Assembly (NCBI RefSeq): GCF_963666255.1
Contig: NZ_OY762655.1
Location: 558,001-622,000, forward strand
Source: an uncultured Propionivibrio sp.
GTDB lineage: Bacteria; Pseudomonadota; Gammaproteobacteria; Burkholderiales; Rhodocyclaceae
Reading direction: 5' to 3'
Length of the DNA: 64,000 nt
The notes under the pieces are model-generated. The model had not been told where the DNA came from. It saw only the letters and a program-made list of their open reading frames with translations, and made no database searches. A program made the translations under genes and the position numbers. Numbering within the stretch: the first letter of the stretch is position 1; every line of letters begins with the position of its first letter. Positions 30,671 through 39,563 of the stretch are shown piece by piece.

Positions 30671-31438
30671 ATGGCCTGGAATCCCGAGCAATACCTGAAG
30701 TTCTCGCAACCGCGTTTCCGTCCGGCGCAGGACCTGCTGGCGCGCGTCACGGCCGACGCGCCGCAGACCGTCGTCGATCTCGGCTGCGGCGCCGGTAACG
30801 TCACCCAGATGCTGGCCGGTCGCTGGAACGCGGCGCGCATCACCGGCATCGACAGCTCCGCCGAGATGATCGCCGAAGCCGCCAAGCTGCCGGGCAACAT
30901 CGCCTGGCAGGAGCAAAGCATCGCCGCCTGGCAGGCCGACGCGCCGGTCGACGTCATCTACTCGAACGCCGCGCTGCACTGGCTCGGCGATCACGCGACG
31001 CTGTTCCCGCAACTGATGCGGCAACTCGCGCCCGGCGGCACGCTGGCCGTGCAGATGCCGCGCAACTTCGGCGCGCCCTCGCACACGCTGATCTGGGAAA
31101 CCGTCGCCGCCCGGCCGTGGAAAGGCAATTTCGGCCACATTCCGCGTCAGTCGCCGGTGGCCGAGCCGCGTTTCTATTACGAATGCATCGCCCCGGCGGC
31201 GGCGCACATCGACATCTGGGAGACCGAGTACCTGCAGGTACTCGAAGGCAAGGACCCGGTCAAGGAATGGACCAAGGGTACCTGGCTCAAGCAGTTCCTC
31301 GATGCGCTCGACGCGGCCGAACGCGCCGACTTCGAGGAGGACTATGCCAAGCGCCTGCGCGCGGCCTACCCGACGCTGGCCGATGGCAAGACGCTGTTTC
31401 CCTTCCGCCGGCTGTTCATCGTCGCCACGCGCGTCTGA
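30671..31438 (+). CDS. tam: Trans-aconitate 2-methyltransferase
   Basis: 255-residue SAM methyltransferase. It begins MAWNPEQYLKFSQPRFRPA as in Tam, with SAM-binding VVDLGCGAGNVTQML and the acidic TGIDSSAEMI. It methylates trans-aconitate, an inhibitor formed from the citrate-cycle intermediate cis-aconitate. It lies 30 bases after dcuC, in a neighbourhood for di- and tricarboxylates. Followed by a 9-bp hairpin. Confidence 0.92.
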   Translation: MAWNPEQYLKFSQPRFRPAQDLLARVTADAPQTVVDLGCGAGNVTQMLAGRWNAARITGIDSSAEMIAEAAKLPGNIAWQEQSIAAWQADAPVDVIYSNAALHWLGDHATLFPQLMRQLAPGGTLAVQMPRNFGAPSHTLIWETVAARPWKGNFGHIPRQSPVAEPRFYYECIAPAAAHIDIWETEYLQVLEGKDPVKEWTKGTWLKQFLDALDAAERADFEEDYAKRLRAAYPTLADGKTLFPFRRLFIVATRV

Positions 31439-31454
31439 GCGAGCCCATCAACAC

Positions 31455-31479
31455 GGCACCGGCTACCAGCGCCGGTGCC
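31455..31479. terminator. Hairpin between convergent tam and hemN
   Basis: Perfect stem GGCACCGGC / GCCGGTGCC with loop TACCAGC, between two converging genes. No T run; candidate bidirectional terminator. Confidence 0.55.
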
Positions 31480-31483
31480 TGCG

Positions 31484-32881
31484 TCAAATCACCTTGGAAT
31501 AACGCTTGTTCTCGCGATCGGCGCGCAGACGCCGGTCGAAGACCATCGAAATGGCGCGGATCAACATCCGCCCCGGCGGCAGCACGACCAGGCGATCGTC
31601 CTCCAGGCGCACCAGCCCGGCCTGCACCATCTCGTCGAGGGCGGCGATCTCGGTGGCGAAATAGGTCTTGAACTCAAGCCCGTGAGCGCGTTCGACCGCC
31701 GGGAACGACAGCTCGAAGTGGCACATCAGCGACTGGATGATTGAGCGCCGGATGATGTCGTCAGCATCGAGTTCGATGCCCTTGAATACCGGCAGTTTCC
31801 CTTCGTCGAGCAGGCCGTAGTACTCGTCGAGCGTCTTGACGTTCTGGTAGTAGGTCGGGCCGACCTTGCTGATCGACGAGATGCCGAAGGCCAGCATGTC
31901 GCAGTCGGAATGCGTCGAATAGCCCTGGAAATTGCGGTGCAGGCGCCGCTCGCGCTGGGCGATGGCGAGTTCATCATCGGGCTTGGCGAAGTGATCCATG
32001 CCGATGAAGACGTAGCCGGCGGCGGTCAGCTTGGAAATCGCCAGCGAGAGAATCTGCAGACGCTGGTCGGCGCTCGGCATGTCGCTCTCGAGGATGCGCC
32101 GCTGCGGTTTGAACAAACTGGGCAGATGCGCGTAGTTGTAGATCGACAGGCGATCGGGACTTGCCGCCAGCACGCGATCGAGCGTCCGCTCGAAGCCCTC
32201 CACACTCTGCCGCGGCAGGCCGTAGATCAGGTCAAGGCTGATCGATTTGAAGCCGTTGGCGCGCGCCGCATCGATCACGGCCATCGTCTCGGCCTCGCTC
32301 TGAATGCGGTTGATCGCTTCCTGCACGCGCTCGTCGAAATCCTGCACGCCGATGCTCATGCGGTTGAAACCGAGTTCGCCGAGCAAGGCGACGGTCGCAT
32401 GGTCGACCTTGCGCGGATCAACCTCGATCGAATACTCGCCGCCTTCAACCAGCTGGAAGTGGCGACGCGTGATCGCCATCAACTGGCGCATTTCGTCGTG
32501 CGACAGGAAGGTCGGCGTACCGCCGCCCCAGTGCAGCTGCTCGACAACGTTGTCGCCGTCGGCGAGGAAGCTCTGCTGCAGCGCGACTTCCCGCGCCAGA
32601 TAACGCAAATACTTGGCCGAGCGTCCGTGGTCCTTGGTGATGATCTTGTTGCAGGCGCAGTAGTAACAGATCGTGCTGCAGAACGGGATGTGAAAATACA
32701 ACGACAACTGCTGCCGCGCACCGTCCGAATTACGGTGCGACAGCCAGTGGCGGCAGATGTCGGGATTGAACTGGTCGGCGAAGCGATCGGCCGTCGGATA
32801 CGAGGTGTAACGCGGTCCGTTGATGTCGAAGCGGCGGATCAGTTGCGGGTCGAAAACGACGTGGTCGGTCATGGCAGTCAT
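31484..32881 (-). CDS. hemN: Oxygen-independent coproporphyrinogen III oxidase
   Basis: Radical-SAM enzyme that makes protoporphyrinogen IX when oxygen is absent. The iron-sulfur motif CSTICYYCAC is exact for true HemN, rather than the HemW type. GPRYTSYPTADRF at the N-terminus and HWGGGTPTFLS match too. About 465 residues from ATG 32881, or 462 from ATG 32872; neither has a visible Shine-Dalgarno. Downstream of a methyltransferase gene by 40 bases. No FNR box was seen directly upstream. Confidence 0.96.
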   Translation of the reverse strand: MTAMTDHVVFDPQLIRRFDINGPRYTSYPTADRFADQFNPDICRHWLSHRNSDGARQQLSLYFHIPFCSTICYYCACNKIITKDHGRSAKYLRYLAREVALQQSFLADGDNVVEQLHWGGGTPTFLSHDEMRQLMAITRRHFQLVEGGEYSIEVDPRKVDHATVALLGELGFNRMSIGVQDFDERVQEAINRIQSEAETMAVIDAARANGFKSISLDLIYGLPRQSVEGFERTLDRVLAASPDRLSIYNYAHLPSLFKPQRRILESDMPSADQRLQILSLAISKLTAAGYVFIGMDHFAKPDDELAIAQRERRLHRNFQGYSTHSDCDMLAFGISSISKVGPTYYQNVKTLDEYYGLLDEGKLPVFKGIELDADDIIRRSIIQSLMCHFELSFPAVERAHGLEFKTYFATEIAALDEMVQAGLVRLEDDRLVVLPPGRMLIRAISMVFDRRLRADRENKRYSKVI

Positions 32882-32921
32882 GGCAGCAAGTTTAACCCAG
32901 AAGGCATAGCCTTTAGGGCCC

Positions 32922-33557
32922 CTATGCGATCTTCTCGGCAATCATCAGGAAGACCGGATAGTCGCGCGCCGGCGTACCCTTGGCAATCGAAAACACGGTG
33001 GAGAAGCGGACTGCGCCAAACCCCGCCGCAACGAGTCGCCGTTCGAGCGCCCCCCGGTCGAATCCGTTATGAACCGAGGGATCGTGCGCGTGGAACGAGC
33101 CGTCCTCGGCGTCGAGGTCGGCAATGCAGAGCTGGCCGCCAACGGGAAGCGCCTCGGCGAACTGCGCCAGGATGCCGTCGGTATCAGGGACGTGATGCAG
33201 CGTCATCAGCGAAAAGATCATGTCGACGCGCTCACCCGCCAGCGTATCGGCGAGGCCGCCCGCCCCGGCGTCGAGCAGACGCGGCTCAAGACCGACGGCG
33301 TCCGTCCGGGCGATCTTGCGCCGCAGCACGTCGAGCATCCCCGCCGAGGTGTCGGCCATTACGATGGCATCGAAGCGGTCGCGCAGCGCGAAGCTCAGCA
33401 GACCTGTCCCGCAGCCGAATTCAAGGCCGTGCATGCCGGGCTGCCAACGCGCCCCGGCACGCATCGCTGCCGCCACCGCCTCGGCCCGCGCCGTCTTCAT
33501 CGGATCCTCGTCCCAGGTCTCCGCCCGTGCATCGAAACTCGTCGTTTCTGCCACCAT
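32922..33557 (-). CDS. Class I SAM-dependent methyltransferase
   Basis: 211 residues. SAM-binding motif GLEFGCGTGLLSFAL, then VMADTSAGMLDVL and the MTLHHVPD segment. Substrate unknown; resembles small-molecule methyltransferases. ATG 33557 is chosen because a GGAGG site stands 9 bases upstream. It precedes hemN on the same strand. Confidence 0.85.
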   Translation of the reverse strand: MVAETTSFDARAETWDEDPMKTARAEAVAAAMRAGARWQPGMHGLEFGCGTGLLSFALRDRFDAIVMADTSAGMLDVLRRKIARTDAVGLEPRLLDAGAGGLADTLAGERVDMIFSLMTLHHVPDTDGILAQFAEALPVGGQLCIADLDAEDGSFHAHDPSVHNGFDRGALERRLVAAGFGAVRFSTVFSIAKGTPARDYPVFLMIAEKIA

Positions 33558-33702
33558 GCCGCCACGCCTCCGATCGATTTCCGTTTCAAAAAAGACAAAA
33601 CGCCCTTGCCACAGACCCGAAATGGGGCACGTGGGTTTCATTTGGACGACGAATAACGGAAAATACCGCAGATTCTGCCCGAAAGCACTTCCGGACTCCT
33701 AG

Positions 33703-34686
33703 ATGACGCATAGCGCCCCGACCCACTGCCAACGCCCCGAGCGGCCCCGCATCAGCTGCGTGGTTCCCGCGCTCAATGAACACGACAATCTCGCCTTGCT
33801 GCTGCCGATGCTCTCCGACATGCTCGGAAAAATCGCCAGCGGCTGGGAAGTCATCGTCATCGACGACGGCAGCACCGACGCGACGCCGCAACTGCTCGCC
33901 GACTATACCGCCAAGCCCGGCTTCCGCTATCTCCAGCTGTCGCGCAATTTCGGCAAGGAAGCGGCGCTGACCGCCGGCCTGCAAGCCGCCGACGGTGACG
34001 TCGTCGTCATTCTCGACGCCGACCTTCAGCATCCGATCGAGCTGATCCCCGCCATGCTGGAACGCTGGCACGCCGGCGTCGACACCGTCTATGCCGTGCG
34101 CGAACACCGTGACGACGAGCCCTGGCTGAAGCGCATCGGCTCATCGATCTTCTACGGCATCCTCGGCAACGGCGGCCGCTTCCGCATCCCGCCGAACGCC
34201 GGCGATTTCCGCCTGATGGACCGCCAGGTCGTCGACGCCCTGCTCCATCTGCCCGAGCGCACCCGTTTCATGAAGGGCCTGTACGCCTGGGTCGGCTTCA
34301 AATCCGAGCCGATCCTTTACGTGCCGGCCGAACGTCGCCACGGCCAGACCAATTTCAGTTTCCTTCGTCTGACCCGTTTCGCCCTCGACGGCATCACCGC
34401 CTTCTCGACCTGGCCGCTGCGCTTCCTCACGGCCGCCGGCTGCCTCGTCGCCGTCGCGTCCTTTGTCTACGGCAGTTACCTGATCGTCGACTACTTCGTC
34501 AATGGCAACCGGGTATCGGGCTGGACGACGATCGTCACGGCAATGTTCTTCTTCGCCGGCATCAACACCATGGCGCTCGGCACGATCGGCGCCTACATCG
34601 CCTGCATCTTCGACGAAGTCAAGCAGCGCCCGCTCTACGTCGTGCGCCAGAATCTCGGACGATCCACCGGCGCCGACCCTCTCTAA
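33703..34686 (+). CDS. GT2 family polyprenyl-phosphate glycosyltransferase (ArnC/GtrB-like)
   Basis: 327 residues. GT2 domain with CVVPALNEHDNL, VIDDGSTDATP and LDADLQHP (the metal-binding DxD region), then two C-terminal membrane helices (about 235-260 and 270-295). Such enzymes load a sugar from a nucleotide donor onto undecaprenyl phosphate. The next gene, an ArnT-like GT39, would use that lipid-linked sugar. Eleven bases separate the two. Confidence 0.9.
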   Translation: MTHSAPTHCQRPERPRISCVVPALNEHDNLALLLPMLSDMLGKIASGWEVIVIDDGSTDATPQLLADYTAKPGFRYLQLSRNFGKEAALTAGLQAADGDVVVILDADLQHPIELIPAMLERWHAGVDTVYAVREHRDDEPWLKRIGSSIFYGILGNGGRFRIPPNAGDFRLMDRQVVDALLHLPERTRFMKGLYAWVGFKSEPILYVPAERRHGQTNFSFLRLTRFALDGITAFSTWPLRFLTAAGCLVAVASFVYGSYLIVDYFVNGNRVSGWTTIVTAMFFFAGINTMALGTIGAYIACIFDEVKQRPLYVVRQNLGRSTGADPL

Positions 34687-34696
34687 CGATTTAACG

Positions 34697-36280
34697 ATGT
34701 CGAAAATTGATGCATTCCTGTCGTCCCTGACCGACGGCAACTCGCCGCGACGCCTGCTCGCCACACTCGCACTCTGGCTCGTTGCCTTCGCCGGCATCCG
34801 CGCGCTGATGCTTCCCGACGAAGGCCGCTATGTCGGCGTCGCCTGGGAAATGGTCACTACCGGCCAGTGGGATGTGCCGCGCCTCGACGGTCTGCCCTTC
34901 TTCCACAAGCCGCCGCTCTTCTACTGGCTGACGGCACTCGGTCTCAAGCTCTTCGGCATCCACGACTGGAGCGCGCGCTTCGCCTCGATCCTCGCCGGCG
35001 TATTGACGGCCGGCGGCCTCTATCTCTTCGCACGACGCCACCGCAATGCCCGCGTCGCGGCGATGGCCAGCCTGATTCTCGTCACCTCGCCCTTCTTCTT
35101 CGCCGGCTCGCAGTACGCGAACCTCGACATGCTCGTCGCCGGGATGATCTCACTGACCATCCTCGCCGGCGCCAACGCCGTCCTCTGCATCGAACAGGGC
35201 CTGCCGTACCGCGGCGCACTCGCCGCCACCTACGCGCTGGCCGGCCTCGGCGTCCTCGCCAAGGGTCTGATCGGCATCGTGCTGCCGGGCGGCGTCCTCT
35301 TCTTCTGGCTGCTCTGGCGGCGTGCCTGGCGTCCGCTCCTCAAGACGCTGTGGCCAATCGGCCTGCTCGCCTTCGCGTTCGTCGCGCTGCCGTGGTTCTT
35401 CTGGATGCAACACCTGTATCCCGGGTTCTACGACTATTTCTTCATCTATCACCACTTCCAGCGCTTTGCCGAAACCGGCTTCAACAACCAGCGCCCGCTC
35501 TGGTTCTATGTGCCGATCCTCGTCGTCTTCGCCCTGCCCTGGACAATCGGCCTGACGCGGCTCTGCAACCGCGCCTACTGGCAGGATAAGGCGCAAGCCC
35601 CGCTGCGCAGCCTGATGGCGATCTGGCTGATCGTCATCGTCGGCTTCTTCTCGCTGCCGAGTTCCAAGCTCGTCGGCTATGTCCTGCCGGCGCTCGCGCC
35701 ACTCGCCTACCTGATCGCCGATCCGTTCGCCGACTGGCTCGAACGCGAGCCGCAGCGTGGCCGTACGCACTTCCGCTGGCTGCTTGGCCTCGCGGCGACA
35801 GCCTGCGTCGCGCTGGTTGCCGCCATCGCCATCGGCTACACGGTCAGCGCCAAACCACTGCTCGTTCAGGCACGCCAGAGCTTCGACGCCGAAGCCGACG
35901 ACATCGCGATGATCGACTGGTACCAGTACGACCTGCCGTTCTACCTGCGCGCGCGCAAACCGGCCTGGGTGGTCAGCCGCTGGTCCGACCCCGATATCCC
36001 GAAACATGACAACTGGCGCAAGGAACTCTTCGACGCCGGGAAATTCGACACAACCGCCGGCACGGCCCAACTGATCGAGGAGGCGCCGTTCGTCGACCGT
36101 CTCTGCGCCCGCCAGCGCGGCGCGATCTGGGTATGGGCGCGGCCGCCCTCGATGGAATTCGCGCTCTGGCTGAAAGACCTGCCGCCGACCCTGGCCAACG
36201 ACCGTTATGCGTTGTGGCGACTGACGCCGGACAGTGTCAGGACGCTGCCGGTGTGTGCCGGAAAGCCCACAGGCGGCTGA
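34697..36280 (+). CDS. ArnT-like GT39 membrane glycosyltransferase
   Basis: 527 residues with about 11-12 membrane helices. The catalytic region DEGRYVGVAWEM and the FHKPPLFYWLTALG segment are the marks of the ArnT/PMT superfamily. It transfers a sugar from undecaprenyl phosphate to lipid A or another periplasmic acceptor. Sugar and acceptor are unknown; no arnA/arnB is present, so aminoarabinose is not assumed. ATG 34697. Its last 44 bases overlap the end of the convergent gtrA-like gene. Confidence 0.9.
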   Translation: MSKIDAFLSSLTDGNSPRRLLATLALWLVAFAGIRALMLPDEGRYVGVAWEMVTTGQWDVPRLDGLPFFHKPPLFYWLTALGLKLFGIHDWSARFASILAGVLTAGGLYLFARRHRNARVAAMASLILVTSPFFFAGSQYANLDMLVAGMISLTILAGANAVLCIEQGLPYRGALAATYALAGLGVLAKGLIGIVLPGGVLFFWLLWRRAWRPLLKTLWPIGLLAFAFVALPWFFWMQHLYPGFYDYFFIYHHFQRFAETGFNNQRPLWFYVPILVVFALPWTIGLTRLCNRAYWQDKAQAPLRSLMAIWLIVIVGFFSLPSSKLVGYVLPALAPLAYLIADPFADWLEREPQRGRTHFRWLLGLAATACVALVAAIAIGYTVSAKPLLVQARQSFDAEADDIAMIDWYQYDLPFYLRARKPAWVVSRWSDPDIPKHDNWRKELFDAGKFDTTAGTAQLIEEAPFVDRLCARQRGAIWVWARPPSMEFALWLKDLPPTLANDRYALWRLTPDSVRTLPVCAGKPTGG

Positions 36281-36635
36281 CGACAAAGGTCAGGAAGGCG
36301 ATCGCCACGAGAATCGCGGCAAGCAGCAGATCGTAGCGCACCGAAGTCGCCTCAAGCAGCCAGGCATAGGCGCACTCATTGACCGCAAACCCGCTCGCCG
36401 AAACGAGAAAGAAGCGCCGCAGCGCGACGCCGAGCGCCTGTTGCTGGTGACGGAAAGTCAGCCAATAATGCCCGCTGAATGAGACAATGAAGGCCACCAG
36501 CCAGCCGAGCACATTGGCGACCAGCGGCGGTAGCGCGAACATCGTCACGCAGCCGACCGCCGCCAGCCAATGCGTCGCGGCAGCCGCACAACCGACCGCA
36601 ACGAACCAGCCGACCTCCCAGAACACCTTCTTCAT
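36237..36635 (-). CDS. GtrA-family flippase-like membrane protein
   Basis: 132 residues with four membrane segments: FWEVGWFVAVGCAAAATHW, a second at LPPLVANVLGWLVAFIVSF, and two near the C-terminus. Typical GtrA family, thought to help flip polyprenyl-linked sugars. ATG 36635 has AAGGA 7 bases upstream. It is encoded opposite to its likely partners: it converges with the GT39 gene (44-base overlap) and its start codon overlaps that of the divergent deacetylase gene. Confidence 0.87.
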   Translation of the reverse strand: MKKVFWEVGWFVAVGCAAAATHWLAAVGCVTMFALPPLVANVLGWLVAFIVSFSGHYWLTFRHQQQALGVALRRFFLVSASGFAVNECAYAWLLEATSVRYDLLLAAILVAIAFLTFVVSRLWAFRHTPAAS

Positions 36636-37494
36636 GCACGCATCCTTAACGTCATCCTCTTGTTCCACCGGCAAGCGCATCGCCGTCTGTGCCGACGATT
36701 TCGGCCTCAACGCCGACGTCGATGCCGGCATCATGGCGCTGTCCGCACAAGGCCGGCTGACCGCAACCAGCTGTCTCACCACCGGCCCGACCTGGCCGAC
36801 CAGCGCCGCCCGCTTGCGCGAGTTGCCGATCGACGCCGGACTGCATCTCAATTTCACCGAAGCCTTCGCCGACGACGCACTGCACTTGCCACTGCCGGCG
36901 CTGATCCGCGCATGTTACCTGCGCCGCCTGCCAAAGTCGCGTCTCGCCGAACAAATCGAACGCCAGTGCGACGCTTTTGAACGTCATTACGGACGCGCCC
37001 CGGACTTCGTCGACGGCCATCAGCACGTGCATCAGTTGCCGATGATCCGCGACGCGCTGCTGCCGATTCTCGCCCGACGCTATGCCGGACAGCCGCTCTG
37101 GCTGCGCCGGACGGCTGCACCGACGGCCCTGCCTGCGTTCCGTTTCAAAGCTTTTGTCATCGCCGCGCTCGGCAGCCAGCGTTTCGCCGCGCAGGCGGAA
37201 ACAGGAGGATGGCGCCTGAACGGCCATCTGCTCGGCGTCTATGATTTTTCTTCCGATGCCAACGGCTATGCGCAGTTGCTGCGCGGCTGGCTGCAGGCGG
37301 CGAACGACGGCGATCTCCTGATGTGCCACCCGGCAATTGCCGGCGCGGCGTTGACGCAGGCAGCCAAAGACGCGATCGCCGCGCAGCGTCCGGTGGAGTT
37401 CGGCGTCCTTGCCGACCCGCGCATCGACACCTGGTGCAGTGCCGCCGGCGTCCGGCTCGTGCGCCTGTCAGAAATGCTATCCGAGTTGCATTGA
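36634..37494 (+). CDS. ChbG/HpnK (YdjC) family carbohydrate deacetylase
   Basis: 286 residues. Metal and catalytic motifs: CADDFGLNADVDAGI (Asp pair), GLHLNF, and VDGHQHVHQLP; DLLMCHPA near the end. Family members remove N-acetyl groups from sugars such as chitobiose or hopanoid glucosamine. With GT2, GT39 and GtrA next to it, it probably trims the sugar added to a lipid. ATG 36634 shares two bases with the opposite-strand gtrA start and has no clear ribosome site, so the start is less sure than the gene. Confidence 0.88.
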   Translation: MHASLTSSSCSTGKRIAVCADDFGLNADVDAGIMALSAQGRLTATSCLTTGPTWPTSAARLRELPIDAGLHLNFTEAFADDALHLPLPALIRACYLRRLPKSRLAEQIERQCDAFERHYGRAPDFVDGHQHVHQLPMIRDALLPILARRYAGQPLWLRRTAAPTALPAFRFKAFVIAALGSQRFAAQAETGGWRLNGHLLGVYDFSSDANGYAQLLRGWLQAANDGDLLMCHPAIAGAALTQAAKDAIAAQRPVEFGVLADPRIDTWCSAAGVRLVRLSEMLSELH

Positions 37495-38787
37495 AGCGGG
37501 CGGCAAACCGTCGAGCTTGCGCCGATGCGCCGAATACACCCGCATGCCGGCGTGGAGATTGAGGGCCAGCCAGCCCTGTGCGACGATCAGCGCGATGCCA
37601 GCGGGATAGACGAGAAACTCCGGCCAGACCGTCGCCAACGCCAGCAGCAGGCAGGCGACACCATGCGCGCGTAATTGCCGCGCCATCGCCGCTTCGTCGA
37701 TGATCTTCTTCATGTTCGGCGCCATCAGCCGGCCGCTGCCGAGATTCTGCAGATGCAGCCAGATGAGGAAGGGCACGATCTTGTAGAGCATGCCCGTAAT
37801 CACCGAAACGAAGCCGCCGAACAGCACGAGCGACCCGAGCAACAGCGGCCAGCCTTGCCATTCGCCGAGCATATCGAGTCCCATCGCGGCGCCCCAGAGC
37901 AAGGCCGCCAACAGTGTACTGAGCATCGCCAGGCGCCAGAAATGCTGCGAGGGATCGAAGCGCGGGCGCTTGCTGCGCTGCTGCAACCGCACGGTCGCCA
38001 CGGCGAAGGCGAGTGGAAAGACGACGACAAGAGCCGCAACCAGCGTCGCCCACGGCCCCGGCCAGAACAGGTCGACCGCATTCCAAACAGCCAGCGCGAC
38101 CAACGCCAACGTCATGAAGCGCGTGCCGAATATGGCCGGATAATTCGGCGTCAGCTGGAACATCGGCACGACGACAAGCGCCACCGCCGTCAGCAGCACC
38201 AGCCCCCAGCCGACAAAGCCCCAGGCCGCGTGGTAATCGGCGACCTGCAGCAGCGGCAATGAAAACGATCCGCCAAAGGACATTGCCATGGCGACGCCAA
38301 GCGCGATCGTCACTGCCAGCCCGACCAGCGCCAGCTTGAGACCCGAGATGGTCGCGCTGGTCGGCGGCACGCCGCGCAGCGACGCCGCCGCGGCGACAAC
38401 AAAGACCAGCGCGGCAAAGCCGAGGAACGCCGAGGCGGCGGCAAACCAGTACGGGGCGAAGCTGAGAAAGGCGACGGCAAGAAACAATGTGCCAATCGTC
38501 ATCGCCGCGTGCACCACCGCCGAAACCAGCGACAGACGCCATAGGTTGGCGCCAGCGACGACGGGGAGAATCTGCACCAATGCACCGAGCATCACCTGCA
38601 GCATGAAGCCGACAGTCACCAGATGAACCACCGCGAGAATCGCCGGCGTCCAGCGTGAGGCCAGCGCATCGGGGCCGGCCCAGAGCAGCAGCGCGCCGGC
38701 CAGTACGGCAAACAGCGGCGCCGTCAGGAAAAACCGGAACGGCGCCGCCATTGGCGGCGACTGATCGTAAGACAGTAAAGCCTGCAT
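37477..38787 (-). CDS. Polytopic membrane protein, NnrS/heme-copper-oxidase-like
   Basis: 436 residues with about 12 membrane helices. Histidines placed in membrane segments (VVHLVTVGFMLQVMLGALVQ, VVHAAMTIG, DYHAAWGFVGWGL) resemble NnrS and oxidase subunit I-like proteins; the exact family is not certain. It follows DUF2249 and hemerythrin genes on the same strand, a set seen in denitrifying bacteria, so a link to nitric oxide or oxygen handling is inferred. No Shine-Dalgarno precedes ATG 38787; an extended -10-like TGGTATAAA lies 6 bases before it. The 3' end overlaps the deacetylase gene by 18 bases. Confidence 0.7.
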   Translation of the reverse strand: MQALLSYDQSPPMAAPFRFFLTAPLFAVLAGALLLWAGPDALASRWTPAILAVVHLVTVGFMLQVMLGALVQILPVVAGANLWRLSLVSAVVHAAMTIGTLFLAVAFLSFAPYWFAAASAFLGFAALVFVVAAAASLRGVPPTSATISGLKLALVGLAVTIALGVAMAMSFGGSFSLPLLQVADYHAAWGFVGWGLVLLTAVALVVVPMFQLTPNYPAIFGTRFMTLALVALAVWNAVDLFWPGPWATLVAALVVVFPLAFAVATVRLQQRSKRPRFDPSQHFWRLAMLSTLLAALLWGAAMGLDMLGEWQGWPLLLGSLVLFGGFVSVITGMLYKIVPFLIWLHLQNLGSGRLMAPNMKKIIDEAAMARQLRAHGVACLLLALATVWPEFLVYPAGIALIVAQGWLALNLHAGMRVYSAHRRKLDGLPPASMQLG

Positions 38788-38807
38788 CGCGAATTTATAC
38801 CAAGAGT

Positions 38808-39047
38808 CTATGCCGCCGGCTTATGCCATATCAGGACTTCGTAGCAACCGTCCGGTGCCTGCCGCGTCAGCCACTCATAACCGTTGAGCGATAGCGCGCG
38901 GTAGAGCGGAAACGGCTCGCGACCGATCCGCAGCATGACCTTCTCGCCCGGCGCGATCGCGTCGAGCGCCTCCATCGTCCGGACGAATGGCTCCGGCGGT
39001 TCGAGTTCGCGTCCGTCAATGATGCGGTCGGGCTGGACATCGCTCAT
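38808..39047 (-). CDS. DUF2249 domain protein
   Basis: 79-residue protein of the DUF2249 family (DGRELEPPEPFVRTMEALD, GEKVMLRIGREPFPLY), a TusA-like fold often encoded with hemerythrin and NO-response genes. Function unknown. A GAGGAGG site precedes the ATG. Flanked by hemerythrin (14 bases upstream) and the polytopic membrane protein. Confidence 0.85.
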   Translation of the reverse strand: MSDVQPDRIIDGRELEPPEPFVRTMEALDAIAPGEKVMLRIGREPFPLYRALSLNGYEWLTRQAPDGCYEVLIWHKPAA

Positions 39048-39061
39048 GCGTGCCTCCTCGG

Positions 39062-39502
39062 TCAGGGGTGCAGTGTCGATTCGATGCGTGCCGACAGCGA
39101 CGCATAGGCATCGCGCAGATGCTCGTCACACATCGGATAGAGGATATTCTCCTCTTTCATGTTGTGCTGCTGCATCATGATCAATAGCGTTTCGGCATAA
39201 CCCGAATAATCGACCGCGTCGTGCTCCCGCAAGGCCGAGGCCGCCGCTTCGATCAGTTCGCGCATTTGCGCGTGCTCGTTGCGCATCACCTGCGTCGGCC
39301 CCATGCGCATGCCGGTCCGCGCTTCGAATTCTGGGAACAGCAATGACTCCTCGGCGGAAAAATGCGCCAGCATCGCCCGCTCATAAACGGCGAACGCCTG
39401 CGTCGCAGCATTCCAGTCGTCCCGCCCCAGCGCCGCTTCGACCGCGACAAAGCAATCGTCGCAATGGCGGTGATCGCCGGTCATCAATTCTCTGAATGTC
39501 AT
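39062..39502 (-). CDS. Hemerythrin-domain protein
   Basis: 146 residues forming a four-helix di-iron domain: HRHCDDCF at the start, LAHFSAEESLLFPEF, and QQHNMKEENILYP supply the His and Glu ligands. Such proteins bind oxygen or nitric oxide or protect iron-sulfur centres. AAGGAGA site before the ATG. An FNR-like box lies 62-75 bases upstream, shared with the divergent stress-protein gene. Confidence 0.88.
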   Translation of the reverse strand: MTFRELMTGDHRHCDDCFVAVEAALGRDDWNAATQAFAVYERAMLAHFSAEESLLFPEFEARTGMRMGPTQVMRNEHAQMRELIEAAASALREHDAVDYSGYAETLLIMMQQHNMKEENILYPMCDEHLRDAYASLSARIESTLHP

Positions 39503-39563
39503 GGTCGTATCTCCTTCTTCCAGTCAACGACGCCCATCTTGCCGCAAGGCCAAACAGAATGAC

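Noticed and set aside
29159-31207. Open frame of about 680 codons opposite dcuC and tam
   Set aside because: Low-complexity D/H/R/G translation; both plus-strand genes are secure.
34697-36280. Assignment of the GT39 gene as true arnT
   Set aside because: No arnA, arnB, arnD or arnE/F nearby; the sugar cannot be specified.
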